From: Epithemia pelagica
Lineage: Eukaryota; Bacillariophyta; Bacillariophyceae; Surirellales; Surirellaceae
Assembly: GCA_946965045.2 (NCBI GenBank)
Contig: OX337237.1
Span: 3,100,001 to 3,164,000 of the forward strand
Reading direction: 5' to 3'
DNA: 64,000 bases
The notes under the pieces were generated by a model that was given only the letters and a program-made list of their open reading frames with translations, had not been told where the DNA came from and made no database searches. Every line of letters starts with the position of its first letter. Within the stretch, counting starts at the first letter, position 1. Made by a program: the position numbers and the translations under genes. Shown in pieces: positions 1 through 9,406 of this stretch.

Positions 1-169
1 TTCTTTGTTGGGAAACTGCGGTTGGGGGGATTGCTTCCACGATGTGGTGTTCTCGTCAAACTAATACAACCACAACAAAGAGGGTTTGTTGTTGGGGCAT
101 TGACAGATGCTTCACATTTTGTGGTTCGAATGAACAGGGAGAGCTAGAAACGAGGAGACGAACACCACC

Positions 170-3100
170 ATGCAAGCCACTACTCTGTTGGGTTCGAAAG
201 CCGCACCATTCTGGCCGCAAGACCAACTCGAACAAGAACAAGAAGAAGAAGAAGACGAAGAAGGAGAGGACTCTGAGGACAATGACAGTGAGGAAGACGA
301 CCAGTTGCAACAACAATTGGATCAACTTGTGGTCGAACCCTCGACCAATCATCCGTTTCGGCATCCCTTTCCGCCCCATGACGACGACGACTATGACAAC
401 CCGGACGACGACAATGACGATATTCTCTTTTGGGATCAAGGCGGACCGATTGTCTGGGAAGCACCACGGGATCATTATGATCCAGGAATCATGGGCAATC
501 CTCATGCTCCTGCTCCTCCGGCACCACAGGCGGACCCGTCTTGGTGGGTGATTCAACGCGCCTGGGCCGCCAGTTTGGAAACGGGACGATTGCGGCTGGA
601 TCAAGTAGCCTTGCGTCGCACCAGTCTCGACTATTTGATCCATCAAATGGCGACGGTCCCCCCAACGGCCCGACCCCATCATTTGAGTCTCTGTCATGTC
701 ACCTTGATCGACGACAATGACACGGATGACAATGACACGGAGTTGTGGTTGGCCCACTTGGTGCAAGACTTTCCCGACGCGTGGACCTCGATTCACTTGC
801 AAGATTCCAGTTCCAATCCTCGTTGGAGTCACCACCAGAACATTCTGGAATCTCTCTTCAACGCCATGACGAGCTTGACCCAGTTGCAAACCTTGCACTT
901 GCAAGGATTGGATTTGAGAAAACGTCCCGAACGACAACGACGACCCATAGGTTCCGCGTCGCAGTGTTTGTGGGACTTTACCGAACAGTGTCGTCGTCGT
1001 CAACAACAACAACAATTAGAGCCGTACACACCACAAACGCATTCCTGCGGCGACGGTCACCATCAATCGCACCGCCATTCCTATCACACCGTCACGAGTC
1101 CCGCCAGTCGGGCCAGTCGAGCCTTAAACCGCCTATTGGTACAACAACGACACGCCCTCGTTCGGTTGGAAGTGGACTCGTGTCCCCTGCACGATGCCGA
1201 TGTGGCCCGTGTGGCCCAGGGAGTATCGCATCTCCAGAAATTGCAACACGTGGCCGTCCACAATTGTGGCCTGGATCTCGATCGACTCGAATGTCTCGTG
1301 CAACACTTGCCCCGACAATCATTGTCGTCCTGGCACTCTCCTCACGACAATGAAGGGAATGACCCGGACTGTTCCATTCGTGATTCAGAGTCGGACCACG
1401 ACGACGACGATGAAACATCCGTCTCATCCTCGTCCCCTTCCTCCTCCTCCTCATCTTCTTCTTGTTGTGGTTCTTCTTGTGCTTCTGCTGGTCCTGCTAC
1501 GAGTGGTACTTTGAAACGGGTCACAATCTATGACAATCAACTCACGGGTCGTGTCTTGGGAACCTTGGCACGCTTGTTGCAGCAACAACCACAATTGGAA
1601 CAACTCCAGGTGGCCTTTTGGGGATCCGACCATAATCTTGGCAATCCTTTAGTATCGGAGGGCAACCGAACCGCCGGTACGACAGCCACTCATCGGGGAG
1701 TGCCCTCCTCCAATAATACGTATGCCAATCACCACCAGCATCATCATCCAGAGCAGTTGGACAATGAGGAATGGATCCACGCCTTGCAACAACATTCCTG
1801 TTTGCAACAAGTCCACGTCTTTTGTCGCAATACCGGTGCCGCCCAAGTCGTTCAATGGTTGCAAGCCTTTGATTTAAATTGTGGTGCCTGGCACGAGTTT
1901 CACTTTGGGGTCTTTTCCTGTACCAAACCACCACGGATTCGTAGTGGTACTAGTAGTTTCCCAAACAACCATGATGGTCGTCGTCGTCCCATGACGTTGG
2001 AACTCAAATATGGCGTCGTGTCGGGACCGCACGTGGAGGAATTGGATGGCTTGTTTCGAGGCATTGCCCAATTGCAAACACTTGAGCAATTGACCTTGAA
2101 TCAATGTCACTTGTATTCCCCGCGATTGGGAACGGCCCTCCAATGCCTCTTGGGTCCACGAGCATCCCAACAGGTCGACGACGACAATGACATGGACGAT
2201 ACTCTTCCTATGGAACGACACCATGGCTTGATTCAGGTACGCTTGCAGTCGTGTCGATTCTTGGCCGAACCCTTTGTGGACCTGGTCGAGGGATTGACGG
2301 GAGTCTCTTCTCGTCCTCCGTCCATTCTTGGTAATAGGACACCCCCACCACGAGTGGAAACTCTGTGTTTGACCGCGTGTCGACTCGACGATGACATGCT
2401 GGCGTTGCTCGTGTCCAGTTTCCTCCCGGTCCGTACGAATCCTACGAAGAATGGTTCTATTACTACCAACAACCAGGACGGAGACACGGTTGGAACCGAC
2501 CCGCCGTCATTCGAGACTGTGGGCTGTCGTGGGTTGAAGCACTTGGATTTGTCCTGGAACCATTTGACGACGGATTCCTTGCCTCCCCTCACGTTGTTGA
2601 TTCGACACTGTCCCGCATTGGAATGGTTGAATCTCTCGCACAATGAAATTTTGTTTTCCAATGACGAAGATTCTACGAATACGAGTACTGAAGAAGAAGA
2701 CGATGACGATGACGACCAAGAAGAAGAAGACGACGCAACGAATGCCTCGAATGTGAGTGCTGCGGCGGCCGTCGTGGTGGAACAAAGTCCTCGACCACAC
2801 CACCACCACGACGAGATACCAACCGCAACTCGTCCATCTCAATGGGAATCGCCCGTCCGTGTCGTATCCGAGTTTTTGGAGGCCGTGACGCAACACGACG
2901 GTCTCAGGGTCTTGGATATCATTGCCAGTGGTTTACCAATTTCGACGGGCATTGACTTGTTGAAGACGTGGGAGAGACGACGACCAGTTTCGTCCGCATG
3001 TACCACCAACACATGTCGTCCAGACACCCACAACTCCAAACGAGAAAATGTGGCACAAGGACTCTATCTTGGGTTTGCCTCCATGGAGCAACAACACCGA

Positions 3101-4801
3101 CGACATGTCCGAGCACGACGAAATGGTGACACTCCGAGTGAGCATGGCGCAATGGAATTGTTTTGTGGTGTCCGAGCAGGATACCCCCGAATTCTGTTTC
3201 CTTTGTTAGAATCCATGCAAGGGATGAAACACGTGAAACGGGTCGAATTTTGTGGTGCCGACTTGAGGGGTACCAAGTCGGGACAAGCCTTGTATGAATG
3301 GATCCAGGCAACAACCGCACAGCGTACGGGTCCATCCGAACTGGTCATTCATGGGACCGAAGCGCCGCCCCTGGATCGGGCCATGCTCCAGCCCTTGTCC
3401 CTGGGGTTGCGGGAGTATGGGGCATGTTTGCACACGCTTCGATTGGGTGGCTGCAACCTTCGCGATGACACCTTTGACCTGTTGGCGACCCACTTGTCGG
3501 ACGCCTCGTGCACGTGTCGCTTGCAAACCTTGTTTTTGCGATGCAATCTACTCAGCATTCAATCCTTGCCCATCTTGGCCCATCTCTTGATTCGACAGGA
3601 GGACTTATCCAACTTGGATTTGGCCAGTAATGAAATGCTCTTTTCCTGCAACACCCATGTCTTGAACCATGACGACAAGAGCGAGCTGCTGTCCTTGGTT
3701 CGTCCCTTTGCCAGGGCCGTGGCCAGTCATGCTGGCCTCCGACGACTCTGTCTCAATCACTGTGGCATTCAACAACCCTTGGTCCTGCAACAACTCTGTC
3801 GCGCCTTGGAGGGACGTATTAACGGAGACCACATTCCATCACGAGCAGCTTGGTGCGGTAGCCAGTTACGAGAATTGGATCTAGGGGAAAATCCAATCAC
3901 TCTTGAATCCGATTCCTTTGACGACGCTTCGGATGACGATACTAATGCATTGAGCCCTGTTCGTATACAAAAGAGCAATCACCCTGGAAACTTTATCTTT
4001 AACATGCCGAGCCGCAGCAGCACAAACCCATCCTTTGCAGCAGCAAGCACAACCACCCGAAGCAACCGGGGTTGTGGATGGTGGTTAAGTTTGGCCCAAT
4101 GGACGACGGTACAGCGATTGATTCTCCCTCGTCGCTTGCGTTCGGATCCAAACTGGCATAGCGTCTTTCTGCCAGCCCTGTTTGCCAATACCAGTCTGTG
4201 TCGTGTCGAATATAGTTGCGGGCCACGCACCATGGTGGTCACACGACACGAACAAGACGAGCACGACCCATTCCACGACGACGAGGGAAACGGGTCGTCG
4301 TCTTTTTATCAACGACAACGACAAGAGACATTGGAACGGCGACGACAACGACACGCCGACCATCTTACGGCCGACGAAGAAGAAGACGAGGAACGCAATG
4401 CCAATGCGATCGATGCCACCATTGCGTCGATTGTGAATCGCAATGCCTTGTTGGAATTGGGCTGGCATCAAAGCATTCTTCGAACTCAACAACATGCTGC
4501 TGCGTCCTCCAGTTCCTCCTCAAGAATACTGTTGGCGGAGGAGACTCTTGACAACAACAACAAGAATGCAACCAACCAGCCATTCCAAGGACAAGACTGC
4601 AATCGCTTTCACCACCACCAACCACAACGACACGGTCCTCCGACGCCTTCTACCAACAACCAGGAGGCTGCAGCTTCTAGTACCGCGGTCCCTTGGTGTC
4701 ACGTCTTGGAACGCTTGGCCTCTCATGACCAAGGCGATGCCACTCCCTTGTTTGCCGTGCTCCGGTTGCAACAAGCCACGGAATGGGCCGTCTCCTACTA
4801 G
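170..4801 (+). CDS. Large acidic leucine-rich-repeat protein
   Basis: A single open frame of 1543 codons starts at an ATG in good context (ACCACCATG). The first ~100 residues are strongly acidic with Gln/Glu runs and probably disordered. From about residue 110 there are scattered leucine-rich repeats of the ribonuclease-inhibitor type, such as LEWLNLSHNEI near residue 816, LRLGGCNLRDDTFDLL near 1089 and RELDLGENPITLE near 1233. They are separated by low-complexity inserts rich in Asp, Ser and His. No signal peptide, membrane segment or catalytic domain is visible, so a protein-binding scaffold role is inferred from the fold only. Large inserts in LRR proteins are common in diatoms. The LRR assignment is secure, the biological role unknown. 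Long antisense ORFs here are codon-bias shadows. Confidence 0.85.
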   Translation: MQATTLLGSKAAPFWPQDQLEQEQEEEEDEEGEDSEDNDSEEDDQLQQQLDQLVVEPSTNHPFRHPFPPHDDDDYDNPDDDNDDILFWDQGGPIVWEAPRDHYDPGIMGNPHAPAPPAPQADPSWWVIQRAWAASLETGRLRLDQVALRRTSLDYLIHQMATVPPTARPHHLSLCHVTLIDDNDTDDNDTELWLAHLVQDFPDAWTSIHLQDSSSNPRWSHHQNILESLFNAMTSLTQLQTLHLQGLDLRKRPERQRRPIGSASQCLWDFTEQCRRRQQQQQLEPYTPQTHSCGDGHHQSHRHSYHTVTSPASRASRALNRLLVQQRHALVRLEVDSCPLHDADVARVAQGVSHLQKLQHVAVHNCGLDLDRLECLVQHLPRQSLSSWHSPHDNEGNDPDCSIRDSESDHDDDDETSVSSSSPSSSSSSSSCCGSSCASAGPATSGTLKRVTIYDNQLTGRVLGTLARLLQQQPQLEQLQVAFWGSDHNLGNPLVSEGNRTAGTTATHRGVPSSNNTYANHHQHHHPEQLDNEEWIHALQQHSCLQQVHVFCRNTGAAQVVQWLQAFDLNCGAWHEFHFGVFSCTKPPRIRSGTSSFPNNHDGRRRPMTLELKYGVVSGPHVEELDGLFRGIAQLQTLEQLTLNQCHLYSPRLGTALQCLLGPRASQQVDDDNDMDDTLPMERHHGLIQVRLQSCRFLAEPFVDLVEGLTGVSSRPPSILGNRTPPPRVETLCLTACRLDDDMLALLVSSFLPVRTNPTKNGSITTNNQDGDTVGTDPPSFETVGCRGLKHLDLSWNHLTTDSLPPLTLLIRHCPALEWLNLSHNEILFSNDEDSTNTSTEEEDDDDDDQEEEDDATNASNVSAAAAVVVEQSPRPHHHHDEIPTATRPSQWESPVRVVSEFLEAVTQHDGLRVLDIIASGLPISTGIDLLKTWERRRPVSSACTTNTCRPDTHNSKRENVAQGLYLGFASMEQQHRRHVRARRNGDTPSEHGAMELFCGVRAGYPRILFPLLESMQGMKHVKRVEFCGADLRGTKSGQALYEWIQATTAQRTGPSELVIHGTEAPPLDRAMLQPLSLGLREYGACLHTLRLGGCNLRDDTFDLLATHLSDASCTCRLQTLFLRCNLLSIQSLPILAHLLIRQEDLSNLDLASNEMLFSCNTHVLNHDDKSELLSLVRPFARAVASHAGLRRLCLNHCGIQQPLVLQQLCRALEGRINGDHIPSRAAWCGSQLRELDLGENPITLESDSFDDASDDDTNALSPVRIQKSNHPGNFIFNMPSRSSTNPSFAAASTTTRSNRGCGWWLSLAQWTTVQRLILPRRLRSDPNWHSVFLPALFANTSLCRVEYSCGPRTMVVTRHEQDEHDPFHDDEGNGSSSFYQRQRQETLERRRQRHADHLTADEEEDEERNANAIDATIASIVNRNALLELGWHQSILRTQQHAAASSSSSSRILLAEETLDNNNKNATNQPFQGQDCNRFHHHQPQRHGPPTPSTNNQEAAASSTAVPWCHVLERLASHDQGDATPLFAVLRLQQATEWAVSY

Positions 4802-4828
4802 AGTATATACTACGAATCGTACTAACAA

Positions 4829-4830
<2 letters not shown>

Positions 4831-4914
<84 letters not shown>
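4831..4914. repeat. (GTA)n trinucleotide microsatellite
   Basis: About 28 uninterrupted GTA/TAG units lie 30 nt after the LRR stop codon. The tract is cut at its right end by a MITE, and two or three further units resume at 5476 on the other side. It therefore served as the insertion target, supplying TA dinucleotides. Confidence 0.97.
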
Positions 4915-5475
4915 CTCCCTCCTGAAAGAAAATAGTGCACGATTATAGAAAAAAAACGATATCTCAACGAGCAAACGTCCTTTTTTCCTAAAATTTTTTT
5001 CCCTAGAAAGCTCTACTCATTAGCTCTATATTGGTGTATTACTTATATGTTCGATTCTTGCAAGGGGATGAGATATGACCGTTCAAAAGGCGCCATTTCG
5101 AGCTTTGCTTTTCAGTGCCCACCGGTTGAGACTTCTATGGCGCCTATGAACACGTCCTCTTCAGGGCGGCCCCCCAGGGCATCAAAGAGTAGGAATATGC
5201 GTGCAACTGACAAGATTCGTGCCATTTCCATGCTGAATTCCATGGTCAACGACGGCACCTTTGGCCATGGTTCTGCTCACTCGTCGCACACAAAAGTTGT
5301 ACTTTTCCTATAATAGTGTAGACTCGCGCATATGTTCATCTACGAAATCAGGGTGGAGTTCGACTCCGAATGAGCCAGCCGTCCTCCTGTAGGTTTGTAC
5401 CAGAGCCTACGAGAGTTTTTAACGCGACTAAAATAACCAAAAAAAAATCGTGCACTATTTTCTTTCAGGAGGGAG
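4915..5475. mobile_element. Stowaway-like MITE (Tc1/mariner superfamily), 561 bp
   Basis: The segment is bounded by perfect 29-bp terminal inverted repeats that begin CTCCCTCCTGAAAG on the left and end CTTTCAGGAGGGAG on the right. A TA dinucleotide flanks each end (4913-4914 and 5476-5477), as expected for a TA target-site duplication. CTCCCTCC termini with TA duplication are the hallmark of Stowaway MITEs mobilised by Tc1/mariner transposases. The interior has no convincing coding sequence (the best ORF is 88 codons and unrecognised), so the element is non-autonomous. Confidence 0.88.
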
Positions 5476-5671
5476 TAGTAGTAGGGGGTGTGTGGTTCTA
5501 GAACAAAAAGTGGCATTGTATATTGGATTACACGTGTGTCACCGAACGAATGCGGAGTGTGACACTGCGGAGATAATCATTCTATGGCACGCTCCTGGAA
5601 ACCAGCATGGACTGCATGTTCCGGTTCACACCACACATACATTCTATTTCACCCATTCTATTCCACCCATT

Positions 5672-6070
5672 CTAGGTAGTTCTTGGTGTTTGGTGTGCCT
5701 TTCGGTTGTTGTACGCTTCTTTGACGGGGTACTCATCTTGGTCGTCTGGATGAGAGGTGTCGTCATGATTGGAACTACTCCAACACTCCGTCTCCTCATC
5801 ACAAAAAGAAGAGGAATGGGAGGATTCCTCGTCGTCCTCCGTGTTGTCATGGTGTGGTGGACCGCGAACCGCCCGTGACGACGACTTTGGATGAGTGGCG
5901 CCGAGTGATGACCCACCGTGGGGGACGGGTGGTGAGGATGGTTGAGAACCTACGGAACCACCCAGGAATCCCCATCCCACCAACCACCCTGCCCACCCAA
6001 ATGGTGGTGGTCGTTTCAGTTCCCACCGACACGCACGGACGGTTCTCGTTTTCTCTCTCGCCACCACCAT
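5672..6070 (-). CDS. Possible small ORF or exon, acidic C-terminus
   Basis: A 132-codon minus-strand ORF. Its second half (Ser/Asp/Glu-rich with balanced composition, ending near KAHQTPRTT) looks more coding-like than its Trp/Gly-rich first half. It may be a downstream exon of the MGCC-starting ORF at 6454-6861, because a CGTAG acceptor-like site occurs on the minus strand near 5950. No domain is recognised, and transcript evidence would be needed to confirm it. Confidence 0.22.
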   Translation of the reverse strand: MVVAREKTRTVRACRWELKRPPPFGWAGWLVGWGFLGGSVGSQPSSPPVPHGGSSLGATHPKSSSRAVRGPPHHDNTEDDEESSHSSSFCDEETECWSSSNHDDTSHPDDQDEYPVKEAYNNRKAHQTPRTT

Positions 6071-6453
6071 ATCCCACTAGTATTAGTAGCAGCGTCGACA
6101 ACACCCACAAGAACCACCAGAGAACAACCACAGAGGCACAGTTGTGTCCACCACCACCAAGGTATTCTAAAATGATAATAACAAAACTTGGTTGGATTCC
6201 GCAGGGTCGTCGTTCGTCGAGTCGTAGTCCGTACTTGTTTTAGTAGTGTTTTTGGTGTTGCGCGCCATGGGGGTTAGTAGTTAGTATTGTTTTTGGTATC
6301 CTCCAAACGCAACCAAACGTCCCCACCACGTCCCCACTGACACACACACATATTTAGACACACACGCAAGGGGCCCAGAGCGCACCCACCCACCAAACCA
6401 ACCAACAACGCCCCCATGATTCGTTCTCTCGGGGGACGTTGGTTGATGGTTTC

Positions 6454-6861
6454 TCAGTTTTGCGTGGTGGCAACCAATTCCAAATCTTTGGAATCAATGG
6501 TATCATTGTGATGCGCGGTATGATACAACAATTTGTTGGTATCATTCATCATCAGTATGGAGGAGGAGGATGACTCTTGTTTTTGTGGTGGTGGTGGTTT
6601 GGGCAACGGTGTTGCAGTGTCGTCGGTGGAATGGTCCTTGTTTTGGTTGCCGGTAGGGTCCTTCTTATTGTGGGTGTCGTTCTTCGTATCGTCGTCGTCG
6701 GTTCGAGTCGAATCCATTAAGGGATGAGGTTCGCGTGGTCGATACTGGACTTGCTCCTGCTCTTTGGTACCACGACGATGTTGCTGATCCTTGACAATCA
6801 TGACATGAACACTGTCTTCGGCTTGGGCCAACTGCGGACGAGACGATGGACAACACCCCAT
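6454..6861 (-). CDS. Small hydrophilic protein with N-terminal MGCC acylation motif
   Basis: A 135-codon ORF begins MGCCPSSRP. Gly2 followed by two cysteines and Ser6 fits the pattern of N-myristoylated and palmitoylated membrane-anchored proteins. The remainder is hydrophilic and low in complexity (Asp/Asn/Lys/Thr-rich, with a proline run near residue 90) and has no recognisable fold. If real, it would be tethered to the cytosolic face of a membrane. A spliced continuation toward 5670 is possible. The call rests on the N-terminal motif and the composition only. Confidence 0.35.
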   Translation of the reverse strand: MGCCPSSRPQLAQAEDSVHVMIVKDQQHRRGTKEQEQVQYRPREPHPLMDSTRTDDDDTKNDTHNKKDPTGNQNKDHSTDDTATPLPKPPPPQKQESSSSSILMMNDTNKLLYHTAHHNDTIDSKDLELVATTQN

Positions 6862-8389
6862 ACTACTAATATTTTTGTAACTAATGTTGTGGTTGGAGGA
6901 TCGCTGATGCTTGGGTCAGACGCCACGAGAGAGAGAAGAACCTTTTGTGTTGCGTTCTGGCGAGATGATGACATAGATATGTTGTGGGTGGATTGTGGAT
7001 CGCGATGACGGGTTGTAGCGGCAACAAACCCACCTCCGATCCATCTTCGATTCCACTTGACCGAGCACCTCTACCTAGTACTAGCGGGCGCTGTACAAAT
7101 AATGCACAGATTTTGAACATTTCCTTCTATTAATAGTCTACACTAATTTTGACGAATCCAATGTGATATGTCATAAATGGGAGTCATGGGGTATACAACC
7201 TACAACAACTATGGTCGAACAAGCCGTGGCCTGGAATCGGGCCCTGCTCGAGGTCAAATTCAAGGACTTGCCAATAGACCGATACCCTCTCTCTCTAGCT
7301 ACCTAGGTAGTAGTAGGAGAGAGAAGGAGGTCGAAACGGACTGTTGGGGTTGGGAGCTCCAATGCACATACAATAGGAACTGTAAAGTCGATCCCCTGAC
7401 TACTACGTAGAATGTTGGACTGCTGGGTCTCTTGGGATTTGGAATTTGTAGCTCTATTTTTACTACTAGACAGTTCCAATACTCCTCCATGTTCCATCGA
7501 CACACACATCTTGTCCGCATGTAGAAGTGAAACGAGGACAGACCATCGGTCAGTTGCTCATTCTTGGGACAGACAGAGAGTATCAATAATATTCTCCTTA
7601 TGGAACTGAAGAGAGATGGACGTTGTCACCCATCCCATTCATTCATGTTTGAACTTGGCGATTCTTACGACCAATGACTACACCTACACAACCGTCGAGC
7701 AAGGAGTAGATGTAGTTCTCCATGTGGGTAACGAAGGTAGTTATTGGACCGAGAGCGAGCATGTATCTTCGTCCCACGCCTGCGGGTCCGATTCCACGTG
7801 TACTGTCTGTCTGTGTTCCGTTATCCCCTTCCCCTCTTTGGTGCGAGAGAAATCGATCCGTTGCCGTTTGCGAAAATTTGTCGAAAGTCACACCCCAGTC
7901 GATACATGTGGTATCGGTTGCTGGGCCATCCGCGGATCCATGCCTGTGGGACCGCTTCGAAACCCCCCGAATGCCATCTACCGATCTGAAGATCCGAATT
8001 GGGATTCTTGCAGCGCGGGCCCCCGTCCATGGGGGCCAGTACTGGTTTGCCCATACTACCAGTCGTCTGAAAAAAGCTACACACGCCGGCCCAGTAGTCC
8101 CTTCCATCCCTCTTCCCACGAACCGGCCGCATTTTTTCAGGAATTTGACCATCATCGGTGGAATCCAACAACACATACACACAAGTCCAATTGACGACCA
8201 AAGCCCTCTCATTTCTCAAAGGGACCAGAAGCACAACGACAACAACAGGGAACAGAGCACGTGGCGCGCTGGTTGTTGGGTTGTTCAAGAAGAGAAACGG
8301 AGGAGAGAGATCAATCATTGGTGGTTGTTCTGTGTTGTTTGGTTAAGGTTGAGGTGTTCATTGTTCTTCTTTTGCGTGTGTGATTGTCC
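6862..8389. other. Intergenic stretch with no convincing gene
   Basis: Several overlapping ORFs on both strands between 7616 and 8318 (192 codons plus, 189 and 165 codons minus) compete for the same bases, and none matches a family I know. A plus-strand frame near 7980-8190 reads like a stretch of folded protein and could be a decayed gene fragment, but I cannot name it. The rest is probably UTR and promoter sequence of the downstream proline-rich/E2F locus. Confidence 0.4.
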
Positions 8390-9145
8390 ATGTCGGAGCA
8401 TCATCCCATTGCTCCCAACTCTCCGCCCGAGTCTCGACGACTGCATTTGCCACCGCCGCCACCCAGTAGCAGCGGCAGTGCGCCCTATTATCCGCCGCAT
8501 CCAGGACAGTACCACCACAACAACCACGACTATCCCAGCAGCAGCAACAACATGCCGCCTCATTCGCAGCAACCGCCGCCGTATGGACACCACCACTATC
8601 GGTCATCGTCGTCGAATCGATCGGGACATGCCGCAGCAGCCTCGTACCCACCCTACCACAACTATCGGAGCAGCAACAACAATCCCAATACCACCCATGG
8701 ACCACCAGCACCCTTTCCGCCTCCCCCCTCAACGACCAGCAGCAGTGGCCCTCACGGTACTCCCCCCACCACAACGGCACCGCCGCGATCGTCTTCTTCG
8801 TCGTTGGTATCGTCCAAGGTGACTCCCGAGGTGCGAACGCAATCGACTCGCACCTCGTCGGACTGGTTTGCGCCGCCCCTTTCGGCCGCCTCCAAACGCA
8901 AGACGCTGAGCACCTTGGCCCCCGCTTCGGCCCCCTATTCCAACAAACGACCCCGAGGTACGTTCTCCCCAAATTCTTGCGGTTGCCAGTCGTGTAGACG
9001 ATTCCGCCTTCCACACGACTTGATGAGAGAGTCAACGGTTGGATGGCGCTGCGACCGAGAGCACGTCGAGCTCTCCAGTTTTGTTAGGGTCCTCTCGATT
9101 GGAGAATGGTCCAACTACGAGCAACGGAACCTTGCCAGTCCTTGA
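8390..9145 (+). CDS. Proline/serine-rich ORF, possible first exon of the E2F gene
   Basis: The first ATG of this frame is at 8390 (MSEHHPIAPN). The first ~190 residues are Pro/Ser/His/Asn-rich and disordered, ending in a basic patch (SNKRPRG). A textbook 5' splice site, GAG|GTACGT, follows at 8957/8958, after which composition changes. The coding part may therefore be only 8390-8957, spliced to an exon further on. The obvious partner is the E2F ORF at 9407, but its frame opens only at 9392 and has no AG dinucleotide until about 9702, so the junction could not be placed. If it is not spliced, the ORF runs to 9145 as a separate protein. Nuclear function is inferred from context only. Confidence 0.45.
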   Translation: MSEHHPIAPNSPPESRRLHLPPPPPSSSGSAPYYPPHPGQYHHNNHDYPSSSNNMPPHSQQPPPYGHHHYRSSSSNRSGHAAAASYPPYHNYRSSNNNPNTTHGPPAPFPPPPSTTSSSGPHGTPPTTTAPPRSSSSSLVSSKVTPEVRTQSTRTSSDWFAPPLSAASKRKTLSTLAPASAPYSNKRPRGTFSPNSCGCQSCRRFRLPHDLMRESTVGWRCDREHVELSSFVRVLSIGEWSNYEQRNLASP

Positions 9146-9148
9146 GAG

Positions 9149-9250
9149 AGGGCCAACCCATGGTCAAGCCAATGTCTCTTTCAGCTTGTTTCTTGTGAAA
9201 GGGCCAACCCATGGTGGAGCAAATGTCTCTTTCGGATCTCATCTTGTTAA
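9149..9250. repeat. Imperfect 51-bp tandem duplication
   Basis: Two adjacent copies (9149-9199 and 9200-9250) both begin AGGGCCAACCCATGGT and share a central ATGTCTCTTTC. They lie in the possible intron or 5' UTR just upstream of the E2F ORF. Confidence 0.85.
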
Positions 9251-9406
9251 ATCAAGCGGCGCGGAGGAATGCTTTTTTCGTTCTTGGTCTCACACTTAAC
9301 TGTTTGCTATTTGGTTCTGATCTTTGGTCGTTTTCATTTTTTATTTGCTTTGCTTTGGTATGGCGGCTCCCTCAATTCATTCATTGATTGATTCATTCGT
9401 TCTACC

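Noticed and set aside
56-1015. Long antisense ORFs in the LRR gene
   Set aside because: They mirror the codon usage of the plus-strand gene and give low-complexity Arg/Val-rich translations without any domain.
7616-8318. Overlapping sense and antisense ORFs of 165-192 codons
   Set aside because: No frame is clearly better than the others and none matches a known family, so they were not called as genes.
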